Below, piece after piece: positions 28,830 to 36,385 of a stretch of DNA of 64,000 bases. Source of the stretch: Bacillus sp. MM2020_1 (GTDB lineage: Bacteria > Bacillota > Bacilli > Bacillales > Cytobacillaceae); NCBI GenBank assembly GCA_011250595.1, contig JAANMP010000018.1, forward strand, positions 1 through 64,000, given 5' to 3'. The position numbers and the translations under genes were made by a program. Below the pieces are notes generated by a model, which was not told the DNA's origin, made no database searches, and worked only from the letters and a program-made list of their open reading frames with translations. Position 1 is the stretch's first letter. Each line of letters starts with the position of its first letter.

Positions 28830-28844
28830 CTTTAATAATTATTT

Positions 28845-28955
28845 TTTCCGTGATCTTATCCATTAATTCATTTCCATCATCCGTTAATATAACATGAATC
28901 ATTCGTCGATCATTTGGAAAGGCATTTCGACTTAATACACCTTTTTGTTGAACGA
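28845..28955 (-). pseudogene. marR remnant related to mhqR
   Basis: On the minus strand the frame reads QQKGVLSRNAFPNDRRMI, then HVILTDDGNELMDKI. This matches QRGLLSRNACPDDRRMI and HVRLTDDGNKLMNEI of the intact MhqR-like protein at 16699-17121, and the DNA is also similar (CATTTCCATCATCCGTTAAT versus TATTTCCATCATCCGTTAAT). The rest of the gene is gone, so this is a decayed duplicate. Confidence 0.7.
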
Positions 28956-28968
28956 TGATGTTGATTTC

Positions 28969-28999
28969 AAAAACAGCCAGAATAATTATCTGGCTGTTT
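28969..28999 (-). terminator. Terminator of the DUF2325-like gene
   Basis: AAAACAGCCAGA pairs with TCTGGCTGTTTT around AATAATTA. Stem and loop are nearly identical to the core of the hairpin at 24402-24440. Confidence 0.75.
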
Positions 29000-29022
29000 T
29001 AAATGAATGGAGTATCTTTTTA

Positions 29023-30579
29023 TTATGTGAGCCAATTATAGATTTCTATTGTTGTTTTTTCTACATTACTTTGTCCATTTAAATAATATAATGGCGTTTT
29101 TATTTGACTCAATTCTTTCATAATTTTTTTATAAAAAGAATGAGCAAAAAAGGATGTATTAATAAAGACTGCATCTACTCGTTTAATCTTTGAAATATCT
29201 CGATTTTTCTCATCTACTTCAACAAATTCGACTGTAGGTAAATGCTCCCTTAATTTTATTTGCCAACTTGGTGATCCTCCAAAAATGATGATTCTCTTTG
29301 ATTTAATCAAGTCGAACATGATTTTCAAAGGTGGAGTTATTTCTTCATCAATCTTTTCTTCACGATAAACAAAGTTTCTGAGTGTATGAACTTCAGTGGT
29401 GTAATCATCCATCGTGTTCATTTGCTGCTCTAGTTGACGTATTCTTGCCTGTGCTATACAAAGTTCACTTGTTAATCCGTCGATTTCTCGCTGCTGTCTT
29501 TTAAATGTAGCTTCCCACTCCCATCTCGTTCGTGATAACTTGGCTTCTTGTTCTTTTATTTGCCTTTCCTTCGATTTCACTTCAAAGTAAAAATCATATT
29601 TTGATTGGTCTAAATATAGATTTTTAGTATCGCGATAAAGGGAACCAAGACATTTAAGATACAGACAGGTAATAAAGAATAAATCTTGCTCCTCTTTAGA
29701 AATGTAATTATATTTTTGGGCATATAGTATTTCCAAAAAAACCATATCTATATCTCTTTTCGTCAACGGTATCTGTTCTGCTGCATCTAACTCATGAATT
29801 TTAAGTGTTTTCAGCCAGCCACCTAAAGCTCCGATATATTTTGCAGAAGAATCTTGAAATACCCTTTGCTCTGCTTGTTCCGAAGGACAATTGGGATCAT
29901 TTGCATAGATTCTTTTGAGGTTATCACTAATTAGATACTCCAGCAAAGTCCCTAACGAATTAAACCGCGGATTTTTTGGTATGTTGTATTTCTTATATAG
30001 TAAACTAATCTCTTCCTTGTGTTTTTCAATCATTTCCTTGGAAAAAATGACTTTTTGCAATTTAATCTCATTGATCGTTGTAGCTAATACATCTTGAAAT
30101 GATTTCCAGGCAACATTACTCCTATTGAATGGTCTATCTTCTCTAACACACAGATACCACAAGACAACATTTTGATAAACTAGTTCGACCTCTTTTACCA
30201 TTTCACTCTTTTTCCTTCTTGAAATAGTTCGCATAAAATGTTCGAAATCTATATATGAGTGTTGTTGTAGATATTGATAAACGAATTTGTATCCCTTTTT
30301 GATGAGCTGTTCGACATGGGCATAATCATTGTTTTGTTCGGACCAAGCTACGATTCCTGCCACTTGCCTAATTTTTTCCTCACTTTGAGTGGAGTACAAA
30401 GAAAATAACTGATTCCCTATTAATCCACTTCTTTTATAGGCCTCATAATATTTCCATTCATTATTACGGTAAAAAGTTTCAATGAACGGATGTAAATAAG
30501 AATTTCCACCTAATGCAATAATTAAAAATTGGTTTAACATGATTGATTCTTGCGGAAGATTCTCAATTTGATACGCCAT
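29023..30579 (-). CDS. Large protein with coiled coil and DUF2325-like C-terminus
   Basis: This 518-residue soluble protein starts at the second ATG (30579), the one properly spaced from GAGGTG. Residues 1-330 are mainly helical with no motif I recognise. Residues about 340-400 form a coiled coil (KSKERQIKEQEAKLSRTRWE, later RQLEQQMNTMDDY). The last 90 residues, from RIIIFGGSPSWQIKLREHLP to LYYLNG, resemble DUF2325, a small Rossmann-like domain with a GG nucleotide-type loop. Function unknown. Four direct decamer repeats lie upstream at 30698-30733. Confidence 0.65.
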   Translation of the reverse strand: MAYQIENLPQESIMLNQFLIIALGGNSYLHPFIETFYRNNEWKYYEAYKRSGLIGNQLFSLYSTQSEEKIRQVAGIVAWSEQNNDYAHVEQLIKKGYKFVYQYLQQHSYIDFEHFMRTISRRKKSEMVKEVELVYQNVVLWYLCVREDRPFNRSNVAWKSFQDVLATTINEIKLQKVIFSKEMIEKHKEEISLLYKKYNIPKNPRFNSLGTLLEYLISDNLKRIYANDPNCPSEQAEQRVFQDSSAKYIGALGGWLKTLKIHELDAAEQIPLTKRDIDMVFLEILYAQKYNYISKEEQDLFFITCLYLKCLGSLYRDTKNLYLDQSKYDFYFEVKSKERQIKEQEAKLSRTRWEWEATFKRQQREIDGLTSELCIAQARIRQLEQQMNTMDDYTTEVHTLRNFVYREEKIDEEITPPLKIMFDLIKSKRIIIFGGSPSWQIKLREHLPTVEFVEVDEKNRDISKIKRVDAVFINTSFFAHSFYKKIMKELSQIKTPLYYLNGQSNVEKTTIEIYNWLT

Positions 30580-30585
30580 TGTCAT

Positions 30586-30921
30586 TTCACCTCATTTACG
30601 GAAAATATCCTTTTTTTAAATATTAGTAGAGTGGTTAAGCTAATTTCATCATGTTGACTGTGTTTAGTAAATAATACCACAACATTGTTCACAAAAGCTT
30701 AACAAAACTTAACAAAACTAAACAAAACTTAACGACTTGTGATAAAACTCATTTATATTTGAGGAGGAAATCGTTACAAAAAAGTCTCTGAAGTAAAAGC
30801 AAATTTCATTACTTGAGGGGATGACTCTGGTACTCATAAAAAATACTAGGCATCGCAGCCGTTAGTTGGGAGCCATCCTCTATTCAACAGCCACGGTAGA
30901 CGAACAAGCAATATGATTTAG
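30586..30921. other. Regulatory spacer between divergent genes
   Basis: Contains the decamer repeats at 30698-30733 and a dispersed motif copy (GCAGCCGTTAGTTGGGA at 30855). It also holds a hairpin-prone stretch (GGGATGACTC versus GAGCCATCCTC at 30819-30880). No small ORF with a ribosome binding site was found. Confidence 0.45.
30698..30733. repeat. Direct decamer repeats CTTAACAAAA
   Basis: Units CTTAACAAAA, CTTAACAAAA, CTAAACAAAA and a partial CTTAAC follow each other without gaps. They lie about 115 bases upstream of the DUF2325-like gene. Tandem sites one helical turn apart could bind a regulator cooperatively. Confidence 0.6.
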
Positions 30922-30962
30922 TTGACCTTTACAAAATTTCGTGTTAATTTGTATATGCAAAT
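30922..30962 (+). promoter_or_regulatory. Promoter and operator of the MarR-led redox operon
   Basis: TTGACC (30922-30927) with a 17-base spacer and TAATTT (30945-30950) make a plausible promoter. The palindrome-like ATTTGTATATGCAAAT at 30947-30962 overlaps the -10 box. Close copies occur at 31435 and 32135. Confidence 0.6.
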
Positions 30963-30981
30963 GAATATAAGGATTGATTAC

Positions 30982-31419
30982 ATGAATAATGAAGAAGAAC
31001 AAGTATTAATACATTGCCTTTACTTTACAGCCAGCCGGTTCGCTCGTAACATTACAAAATTAACCGAAAAGACATTTGATTTTGGTGACCTTGCTCCTTC
31101 CTATCTTTACATGATAATGATTGTCAAGTTCCATCCGGAAATCACCCAGAAGGAACTATGTCAGAAGTTATCTATTGCACCTTCCACAAGTACGAGGTTT
31201 ATTGATAAACTTGAAAAATTCAACCTCGTCACTAGAAAAATGGATGGAAAACAAACACTGATTTCTTTAACTGATGAAGGTGAAAAGGTGTACCTGCAGT
31301 TTCGGATTTCTTTAAAAGAATTGTTTAACAGCTATTCCGAAATATTAGGTCGCGAGTTCAGTAAAGATTTAAGTAAAACACTTCATGAAGCGAGCAATAA
31401 GTTAGAAAGAGAACTGTAA
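30982..31419 (+). CDS. MarR family transcriptional regulator
   Basis: This 145-residue winged-helix protein contains ITQKELCQKLSIAPSTSTRFIDKLEKFNLV and the wing KMDGKQTLISLTDEGEKVY. A TTG 20 codons upstream is open but lies in the promoter; AAGGATTG spacing supports the ATG at 30982. Three copies of the same palindrome lie before it, between it and the SDR gene, and after the SDR gene, so it most likely represses itself and the following reductase genes. The likely signal is an electrophile or quinone. Confidence 0.87.
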   Translation: MNNEEEQVLIHCLYFTASRFARNITKLTEKTFDFGDLAPSYLYMIMIVKFHPEITQKELCQKLSIAPSTSTRFIDKLEKFNLVTRKMDGKQTLISLTDEGEKVYLQFRISLKELFNSYSEILGREFSKDLSKTLHEASNKLEREL

Positions 31420-31434
31420 TTTTTTTATCCATTC

Positions 31435-31450
31435 ATTTGTATATACAAAT
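31435..31450 (+). promoter_or_regulatory. MarR operator copy 2
   Basis: Perfect palindrome ATTTGTATATACAAAT, 19 bases before the SDR start codon. Confidence 0.7.
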
Positions 31451-31469
31451 AAGTTAGGAGGCAGTTGTT

Positions 31470-32117
31470 ATGTCAGGAAAGATATTGCTAATTGTCGGTG
31501 CTGGACCTGGAATTAGCTTAAATACGGCAAGGAAATTCGGAAAAGAAGGCTTTAATGTTGCCTTGATTTCCCGCAGTAGGGAATCATTACAGAAATATGA
31601 AAATGAACTTAAAGATGATGGGATTGCAGCAAAAGGATTTCCTGGGGATGCCTCTTCAGTAGAATCTTTAAAAACAGCCATTGATGCGGTAATTACAACT
31701 TATGGAAAAATTGATGTACTCTTATACAATGCTGCTGCAGGAAAACCAGGCAAACCAACAATATTAAGCGTGGATCAATTAGTGGAAGATTTTAAAATCA
31801 GTGTAGCTGGAGCTCTTACCAGTGTAAAAGAAGTGATTCCCCATATGGAAAATGGAACAATTTTATTAACGGGCGGAGGATTAGCTCTTCACCCCTATGC
31901 TGACTATGCTTCATTAGCGATTGGAAAAGCAGGTATTCGCAATTTAGCCTACAGCTTGCACCAAGAATTGAGCCCTAAAGGAATTTATGTTGGAACATTA
32001 ACGATTAAAGGGTTTGTACAAGAAGGAACCTATTTCTCACCTGAAAATATTGCGAATACATTTTATAGTATGTATGAAAATCAAACTGAAACAGAAATTA
32101 TGTTTGAAGAAAAGTAA
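31470..32117 (+). CDS. Atypical short-chain dehydrogenase/reductase
   Basis: This 215-residue Rossmann protein begins KILLIVGAGPGISLNTARKFG, with the GxGxxx nucleotide loop, and has YNAAAGKPG in place of the NNAG motif. The usual YxxxK active site is altered: in YASLAIGKAGIRNLA the lysine is present, but the position four residues before it is Leu, not Tyr. It may therefore not be a standard dehydrogenase. AGGAGG precedes the ATG. It follows the MarR gene and has an operator on each side. Confidence 0.85.
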   Translation: MSGKILLIVGAGPGISLNTARKFGKEGFNVALISRSRESLQKYENELKDDGIAAKGFPGDASSVESLKTAIDAVITTYGKIDVLLYNAAAGKPGKPTILSVDQLVEDFKISVAGALTSVKEVIPHMENGTILLTGGGLALHPYADYASLAIGKAGIRNLAYSLHQELSPKGIYVGTLTIKGFVQEGTYFSPENIANTFYSMYENQTETEIMFEEK

Positions 32118-32134
32118 AATTTTTTTGCAATTTC

Positions 32135-32150
32135 ATTTGTATGTACAAAT
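32135..32150 (+). promoter_or_regulatory. MarR operator copy 3
   Basis: ATTTGTATGTACAAAT, differing by one base pair from copy 2, lies 72 bases before the first NAD(P)H oxidoreductase gene. Confidence 0.65.
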
Positions 32151-32222
32151 GAAAAAATCTCTTAATGAAACAATACGTGTAATCAATACTAGAAAAGAAA
32201 AAAGACAAAAGGAGACTTACAA

Positions 32223-32759
32223 ATGAAAACTCTTGTAATTATCACCCACCCTACTTTGGAACAATCTCGAATTAACTTCACATGGATGCAGGAATTGAAA
32301 AAACACGAAGAAATTACGATTCATACTCTTTATCAAGCGTATCCAGACGGGAAAATAAACGTAGCACACGAACAAAGTCTTTTAGAATCACATGACCGTA
32401 TTATTCTTCAATTTCCATTCTACTGGTACAGCACGCCTTCTTTGTTAAAACAATGGCAGGATGAAGTACTCTCTTACGGCTGGGCATATGGCGAAGGTGG
32501 CGACAAGCTTCACGGGAAAGAACTAGGTCTTGCGATTTCAACCTTTGGACCAGAAGATTCCTATCATCCTACTGGCTATAATCATTTTAGCATGGAGACT
32601 TTAACAACTCCTTTACAACAAACAAGCAACCTTATAGGTACCCATTTTATGCCGTTATTTGTGCTGAATGGTGTTATGCATGTCACTGATGAACAACTTG
32701 AAGAAAATGCAAAAGCATATGTAAATCACGTTCTTCAGCCACCCTTAATAGAAGCTTAA
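32223..32759 (+). CDS. NAD(P)H-dependent oxidoreductase (flavodoxin-like), copy 1
   Basis: This 178-residue FMN protein of the NQO/KefF/YwrO type begins KTLVIITHPTLEQSRINFTW and carries the signature FQ-x-PFYWYSTPSLLKQWQDEVL-x-YGWAYG near residues 63-90 (shown in short blocks). Such enzymes reduce quinones by two electrons. AAAGGAG precedes the ATG. It is paralogous to the next gene, and an attenuator-like hairpin separates the two. Likely regulated by the MarR operator at 32135. Confidence 0.9.
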   Translation: MKTLVIITHPTLEQSRINFTWMQELKKHEEITIHTLYQAYPDGKINVAHEQSLLESHDRIILQFPFYWYSTPSLLKQWQDEVLSYGWAYGEGGDKLHGKELGLAISTFGPEDSYHPTGYNHFSMETLTTPLQQTSNLIGTHFMPLFVLNGVMHVTDEQLEENAKAYVNHVLQPPLIEA

Positions 32760-32774
32760 TTAAAATAGTTAAAT

Positions 32775-32804
32775 AAAGGTATTTCTAATACTGAAATACC
32801 TTTT
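32775..32804 (+). terminator. Hairpin between paralogous oxidoreductase genes
   Basis: AAAGGTATTTC pairs with GAAATACCTTT, followed by TAATG. It could stop some transcription before copy 2. Confidence 0.7.
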
Positions 32805-32847
32805 AATGATTTTTGTTGCATATATAAACAATTGAAAGGTGATCAAG

Positions 32848-33372
32848 ATGAAAACATTAGTTATTGTAGCCCATCCAAACTTGGAACAATCGAAGGTAAA
32901 TAGAACGTGGATGAATCGTCTTCAGCAAGAAGAACATATTACGGTCCATAATCTTTATGCAGATTACCCAACATTCGAGATTAATGTAGATAAAGAACAG
33001 CAGCTTCTATTGGAGCATGATCGTATCGTTTTTCAATTCCCATTCTACTGGTACAGTTCACCCGCTTTGTTAAAACAATGGCAGGATTTGGTTCTTACTT
33101 ACGGTTGGGCTTATGGGTCAGAAGGAACGAAATTGTGCGGCAAAGAGTTTATGTTAGTCATTTCAACAGGCGGGCCTGAAGAAGCTTATCAAGCCGGCGG
33201 ATACAATCACTATAGCATAAGCGAGTTAACCAAACCATTTCAGGCAACTGCCAACTTGACCGGCATGCGGTTCTTGCCCACTTTTACGAAACAAGGTGTG
33301 CGCTTCTTAACGAACGAACAAGTCCTCGAAAGTGCTGAAGAGCTAGTTTCTCATCTGAAAAATAACTATTAG
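32848..33372 (+). CDS. NAD(P)H-dependent oxidoreductase (flavodoxin-like), copy 2
   Basis: This 174-residue paralogue of the previous gene begins KTLVIVAHPNLEQSKVNRTW and shares FPFYWYSSPALLKQWQDLVL followed by TYGWAYG. A GTG at 32839 is open, but AAGGTG spacing fits the ATG at 32848. Copies 1 and 2 are similar along their full length, so a tandem duplication is likely. The aldo/keto reductase gene follows after 15 bases. Confidence 0.9.
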   Translation: MKTLVIVAHPNLEQSKVNRTWMNRLQQEEHITVHNLYADYPTFEINVDKEQQLLLEHDRIVFQFPFYWYSSPALLKQWQDLVLTYGWAYGSEGTKLCGKEFMLVISTGGPEEAYQAGGYNHYSISELTKPFQATANLTGMRFLPTFTKQGVRFLTNEQVLESAEELVSHLKNNY

Positions 33373-33387
33373 AAAAGAGGTCATGTA

Positions 33388-34410
33388 ATGAACTATAAAT
33401 TGTTAGGAAGAAGCGGCTTACGTGTATCTGAATTAGCTTTAGGTACAATGACGTTTGGGGAAGACTGGGGATTTGGCGCATCTATAGAAGAAAGCAAAAA
33501 AATCTTCCATGCTTTCGTTGAAGCTGGTGGGAATTTTATTGATACAGCCGTCAATTATACGAATGGAACAAGTGAAAAATATGTTGGTGAATTTATTCGT
33601 GAAGAGCGGGAACAGTTTGTCGTTGCGACTAAATATACACTGAACACCCGTCCAAACGATCCAAATGGCGGCGGTAACCATCGGAAAAATCTCATTCAAT
33701 CCGTTGAAAAGAGTTTAAAACAGCTTCAGACCGATTATATTGATTTACTCTGGCTGCATGCTTGGGATTTCATGACACCGGTCGAAGAAGTGATGCGTGC
33801 ACTAGACGATTTAGTTCGCTCCGGAAAAATTCTTTATGTAGGAGTCTCGGATACACCTGCTTGGATTGTTTCACAAGCAAATATGCTGGCCACACTCCGT
33901 GGTTGGACTCCGTTTATCGGCTTGCAAGTGGAGTACAATTTGTTGCAACGAACTCCAGAAAGAGATTTATTACCAATGGCACGCGCTTTAGATATTGGGG
34001 TTACTGCATGGGCACCAATGGCTGGAGGTGCACTAACGGGAAAGTACAGTAATCCTTCAGCAGAAAAAGGGAGATTATCTCCTCAAAGTGCACGTTTAAA
34101 TGAACGCAACCGGGCTATCGCTGTAGTTGTAGAAGAAATCGCAAAAGAACTAGCCGTTTCCCCTGCCCAAGTTGCAATAAACTGGGTCCGTCAACAAGCT
34201 GGTACCGTCATTCCGCTAATTGGCGCGAAACGAGAAGAACAAATGAAAGACAATCTTGGAAGTTTGGCATTCTGTCTTTCAGAAACACATCTTACTCAAT
34301 TAAATGAAGCTAGCAAAATTGACCTGGGATTCCCACATGATTTTCTTGCATCTGAATCTGTTTTAAATGCCATCCATGGAAAAACGTTTGAAAAGATAGA
34401 AAAAAAATAA
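33388..34410 (+). CDS. Aldo/keto reductase, YajO/IolS-like family
   Basis: This 340-residue NADPH-dependent reductase has NYKLLGRSGLRVSELALGTM at its start. It carries the catalytic Asp/Tyr in FIDTAVNYTNGTSEKYVGE, Lys in VVATKYTL and His in LLWLHAWD. The last third has VAINWVRQQAGTVIPLIGAK for the cofactor phosphate. GAGGTC precedes the ATG. It is the fourth enzyme in the MarR-led cluster, which suggests reduction of reactive carbonyls. The truncated SDR begins two bases after its stop. Confidence 0.92.
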   Translation: MNYKLLGRSGLRVSELALGTMTFGEDWGFGASIEESKKIFHAFVEAGGNFIDTAVNYTNGTSEKYVGEFIREEREQFVVATKYTLNTRPNDPNGGGNHRKNLIQSVEKSLKQLQTDYIDLLWLHAWDFMTPVEEVMRALDDLVRSGKILYVGVSDTPAWIVSQANMLATLRGWTPFIGLQVEYNLLQRTPERDLLPMARALDIGVTAWAPMAGGALTGKYSNPSAEKGRLSPQSARLNERNRAIAVVVEEIAKELAVSPAQVAINWVRQQAGTVIPLIGAKREEQMKDNLGSLAFCLSETHLTQLNEASKIDLGFPHDFLASESVLNAIHGKTFEKIEKK

Positions 34411-34412
34411 TA

Positions 34413-35015
34413 TTGAATTACTTGGAGAAGTTACAATCTTTAGGCTTTTCGAATGTTTCATATGTTCAAGTTGATACTTCAGACACACAATCAATTCAAA
34501 ACTCAAAAAATAAAATCCTTGAAGTTACGGATCACCTAGATTTGTTAATAAACAACACAGGGATAGCACTCGATTTCAACATTTTGCCTAGTGACTTAAA
34601 ATTAGAAACCCTGCGCCAAGAATTTGATGTTAACTTCTTTGGCACATTTCAAATGATCCAAACCTTTTTACCACTAGTAAAAAAATCTCATGGAGGGAAA
34701 ATTGTAAACGTCACTACCGATATGGCTTCACAAACGATGTTTGACAATGGTGATGCTGGACAACTTAATATATTAGGCTATAATTCATCAAAAACCGCTG
34801 TAAATTCTTTAGCATTAGCCTTTGGTAAAGAATTCGGTACAAACGGTCCTGAAATTTTAGGAGTTACACCTGGTTTTACCACTACGGACCTTAATAACAA
34901 TGCTCCAGGAGGCAAAACACCTGCGGAAGGTGCACAAATCATTGTCAAATACGCCTTAAGCGAAACAAATTATAATGGGAAAATCCTTAATAAAAATGGG
35001 ATTATTCCTTGGTAA
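34413..35015 (+). pseudogene. Short-chain dehydrogenase lacking its N-terminal nucleotide-binding part
   Basis: The frame begins at a TTG with no ribosome binding site and encodes 200 residues that start in the middle of an SDR (LQSLGFSNVSYVQVDTSD). The motifs NNTG and YNSSK (catalytic Tyr and Lys) are intact, but the GxxxGxG loop and first helix, about 35-40 residues, are missing. The break lies exactly at the end of the aldo/keto reductase gene, so a deletion or recombination probably removed the 5' end. It may not be functional. Confidence 0.7.
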
Positions 35016-35081
35016 ACACCAAAAGGGAAATGCTATAAATAATACGATTGAACAAGTTGCAAATATCAAATTTAGGATATA

Positions 35082-35666
35082 TTATCCTTTAAAATAATCT
35101 AGCGCTTTTTGGTAATCCTCCTGTGTATCAACATCCATTAAGATTCCCGGATCATCTACATTCACGTATTTTTTCTCGTAACCGCCCAGGACGATACGCA
35201 AATTACTTTCTGGGTTGGTTTCGAGAATTTTCTGTTTCACTTCGCTTGCTAATTTGATAGGGTGACCGCCTTTATAGTTAAAGCTGGGAATTACCACGTT
35301 CCCTTTTTGCTTTGCTAGTAGATGAATCGTCTCTTTTTTAACAAGCGGACAATCTCCGGGTGTTATAAAGAAGGTTGGTTCAGTTACTTCGTTGCAGCCC
35401 CTTTGAATGGAACTAAACATTCCTAGGTTAAAGTCTTTATTATGAACAAACTTGATCTCAAATGAATAAGCATTTTTCCTGCTGAGTTTCGCCATTTCCG
35501 CTTGGATGATTTCCGCTTGAAACCCGGCCACGACGATGACTCTGCTGCATATTCCTTCAAATTTAGATACCGTATGCTCCAATATCGACAGTTGCCCCAA
35601 TGGCAACGTCATTTTATATGTATTCGCTCGGCTGGAATAGCCAGCAGCTAAGATAATTGCTTCCAA
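35082..35666 (-). CDS. MocA/MobA-like nucleotidyltransferase (molybdenum cofactor cytidylyltransferase type)
   Basis: This protein of about 194 residues begins EAIILAAGYSSRANTYKM, the NTP-binding loop of the family, with SPG-like ITPGDCPLVKKETI in the middle and NVDDPGILMDVDTQEDY at the end. MocA makes the cytosine dinucleotide form of the cofactor used by xanthine-dehydrogenase-like enzymes; PucB of B. subtilis is similar. It could serve the operon at 279-4895, though it is 30 kb away. A TTG at 35666 has AAGGTG at a good distance; the GTG at 35675 overlaps that site. Confidence 0.82.
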   Translation of the reverse strand: MEAIILAAGYSSRANTYKMTLPLGQLSILEHTVSKFEGICSRVIVVAGFQAEIIQAEMAKLSRKNAYSFEIKFVHNKDFNLGMFSSIQRGCNEVTEPTFFITPGDCPLVKKETIHLLAKQKGNVVIPSFNYKGGHPIKLASEVKQKILETNPESNLRIVLGGYEKKYVNVDDPGILMDVDTQEDYQKALDYFKG

Positions 35667-35682
35667 TTTTATCACCTTCCAC

Positions 35683-36270
35683 CTATTTTTCTAGTAATAT
35701 GGATACCGCACTGTAAAAAAGTAACAAAGCCATTACTATATTAAACTTACTTCTATATCTTGTTAAGAATATTTGAAACATGGAGCCAAACACGCTCCAA
35801 CAAACAGTACCGGCAAAACCGACAAAAGCAAGAAATAGCGAATACATAATTAAACTAATATTAGAATTGTTAAATGGTATGATAAAGGTTGATATAGCTG
35901 TGATCCCATATAAAATAACTTTGGGATTAATGAATTGTAAAAGCATTCCTGTAAGAAAGCCATAATTCTTTTTGTCGTCTTTTTTATTATTAATATCTTT
36001 ACTAAAAATAATTTTTAAAGCTAAATACAACATATAGATTGAGCCAAAGATTGTCATACTAAACTCTATTTTTGGTATGGTGTTTTTTAACAAAAGATTA
36101 AAATAACTACACAGTAACATAATGACTAAAAAACCTGTTCCGACTCCTAAACAAAACTTCATTGTCCTTTTAAAGCCATACTTATTAGCAGATAACATGG
36201 CCATAATGTTATTGGGACCAGGAGTAAAAGCAGTTACAAAGACATATAACAAAAACGATACGAAAGCCAA
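35683..36270 (-). CDS. LysE/RhtB family amino-acid exporter
   Basis: This 195-residue membrane protein has six hydrophobic segments and the family opening FVTAFTPGPNNIMAMLSANKYG. A typical cytoplasmic loop (KDINNKKDDKKN) lies near residue 105, followed by GFLTGMLLQFINPKVILYG. It probably exports an amino acid or related metabolite. The TTG start has AAAGGGGG in front. It is divergent from an XRE-cupin regulator, a frequent regulator of LysE exporters, and a 29-base inverted repeat lies between the two. Confidence 0.9.
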   Translation of the reverse strand: MAFVSFLLYVFVTAFTPGPNNIMAMLSANKYGFKRTMKFCLGVGTGFLVIMLLCSYFNLLLKNTIPKIEFSMTIFGSIYMLYLALKIIFSKDINNKKDDKKNYGFLTGMLLQFINPKVILYGITAISTFIIPFNNSNISLIMYSLFLAFVGFAGTVCWSVFGSMFQIFLTRYRSKFNIVMALLLFYSAVSILLEK

Positions 36271-36293
36271 AATATATCCCCCTTTGATTGTGT

Positions 36294-36322
36294 GTTATAA
36301 TGTCCAAAAAGGACAATATAAC
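36294..36322. promoter_or_regulatory. Inverted repeat between lysE and XRE-cupin genes
   Basis: GTTATAATGTCC and GGACAATATAAC are near-perfect inverted copies around AAAAA. The left arm contains TATAAT, a possible -10 box. A related GTTATATTGTAAAC follows at 36351. Likely operator of the XRE-cupin regulator. Confidence 0.65.
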
Positions 36323-36385
36323 GGTTTACGTTTTATTGTACATTCCAGACGTTATATTGTAAACGAAAAATTTGGGAGTGTTTTT

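Noticed and set aside
28861..28955. Antisense RNA against mhqR
   Set aside because: The segment is in the same sense as mhqR and is best explained as a decayed gene copy; there is no promoter for a small RNA.
32223..33372. Twin oxidoreductases as a frameshifted single gene
   Set aside because: Each has its own ribosome binding site, full-length fold and stop, with a hairpin between, so they are tandem paralogues.
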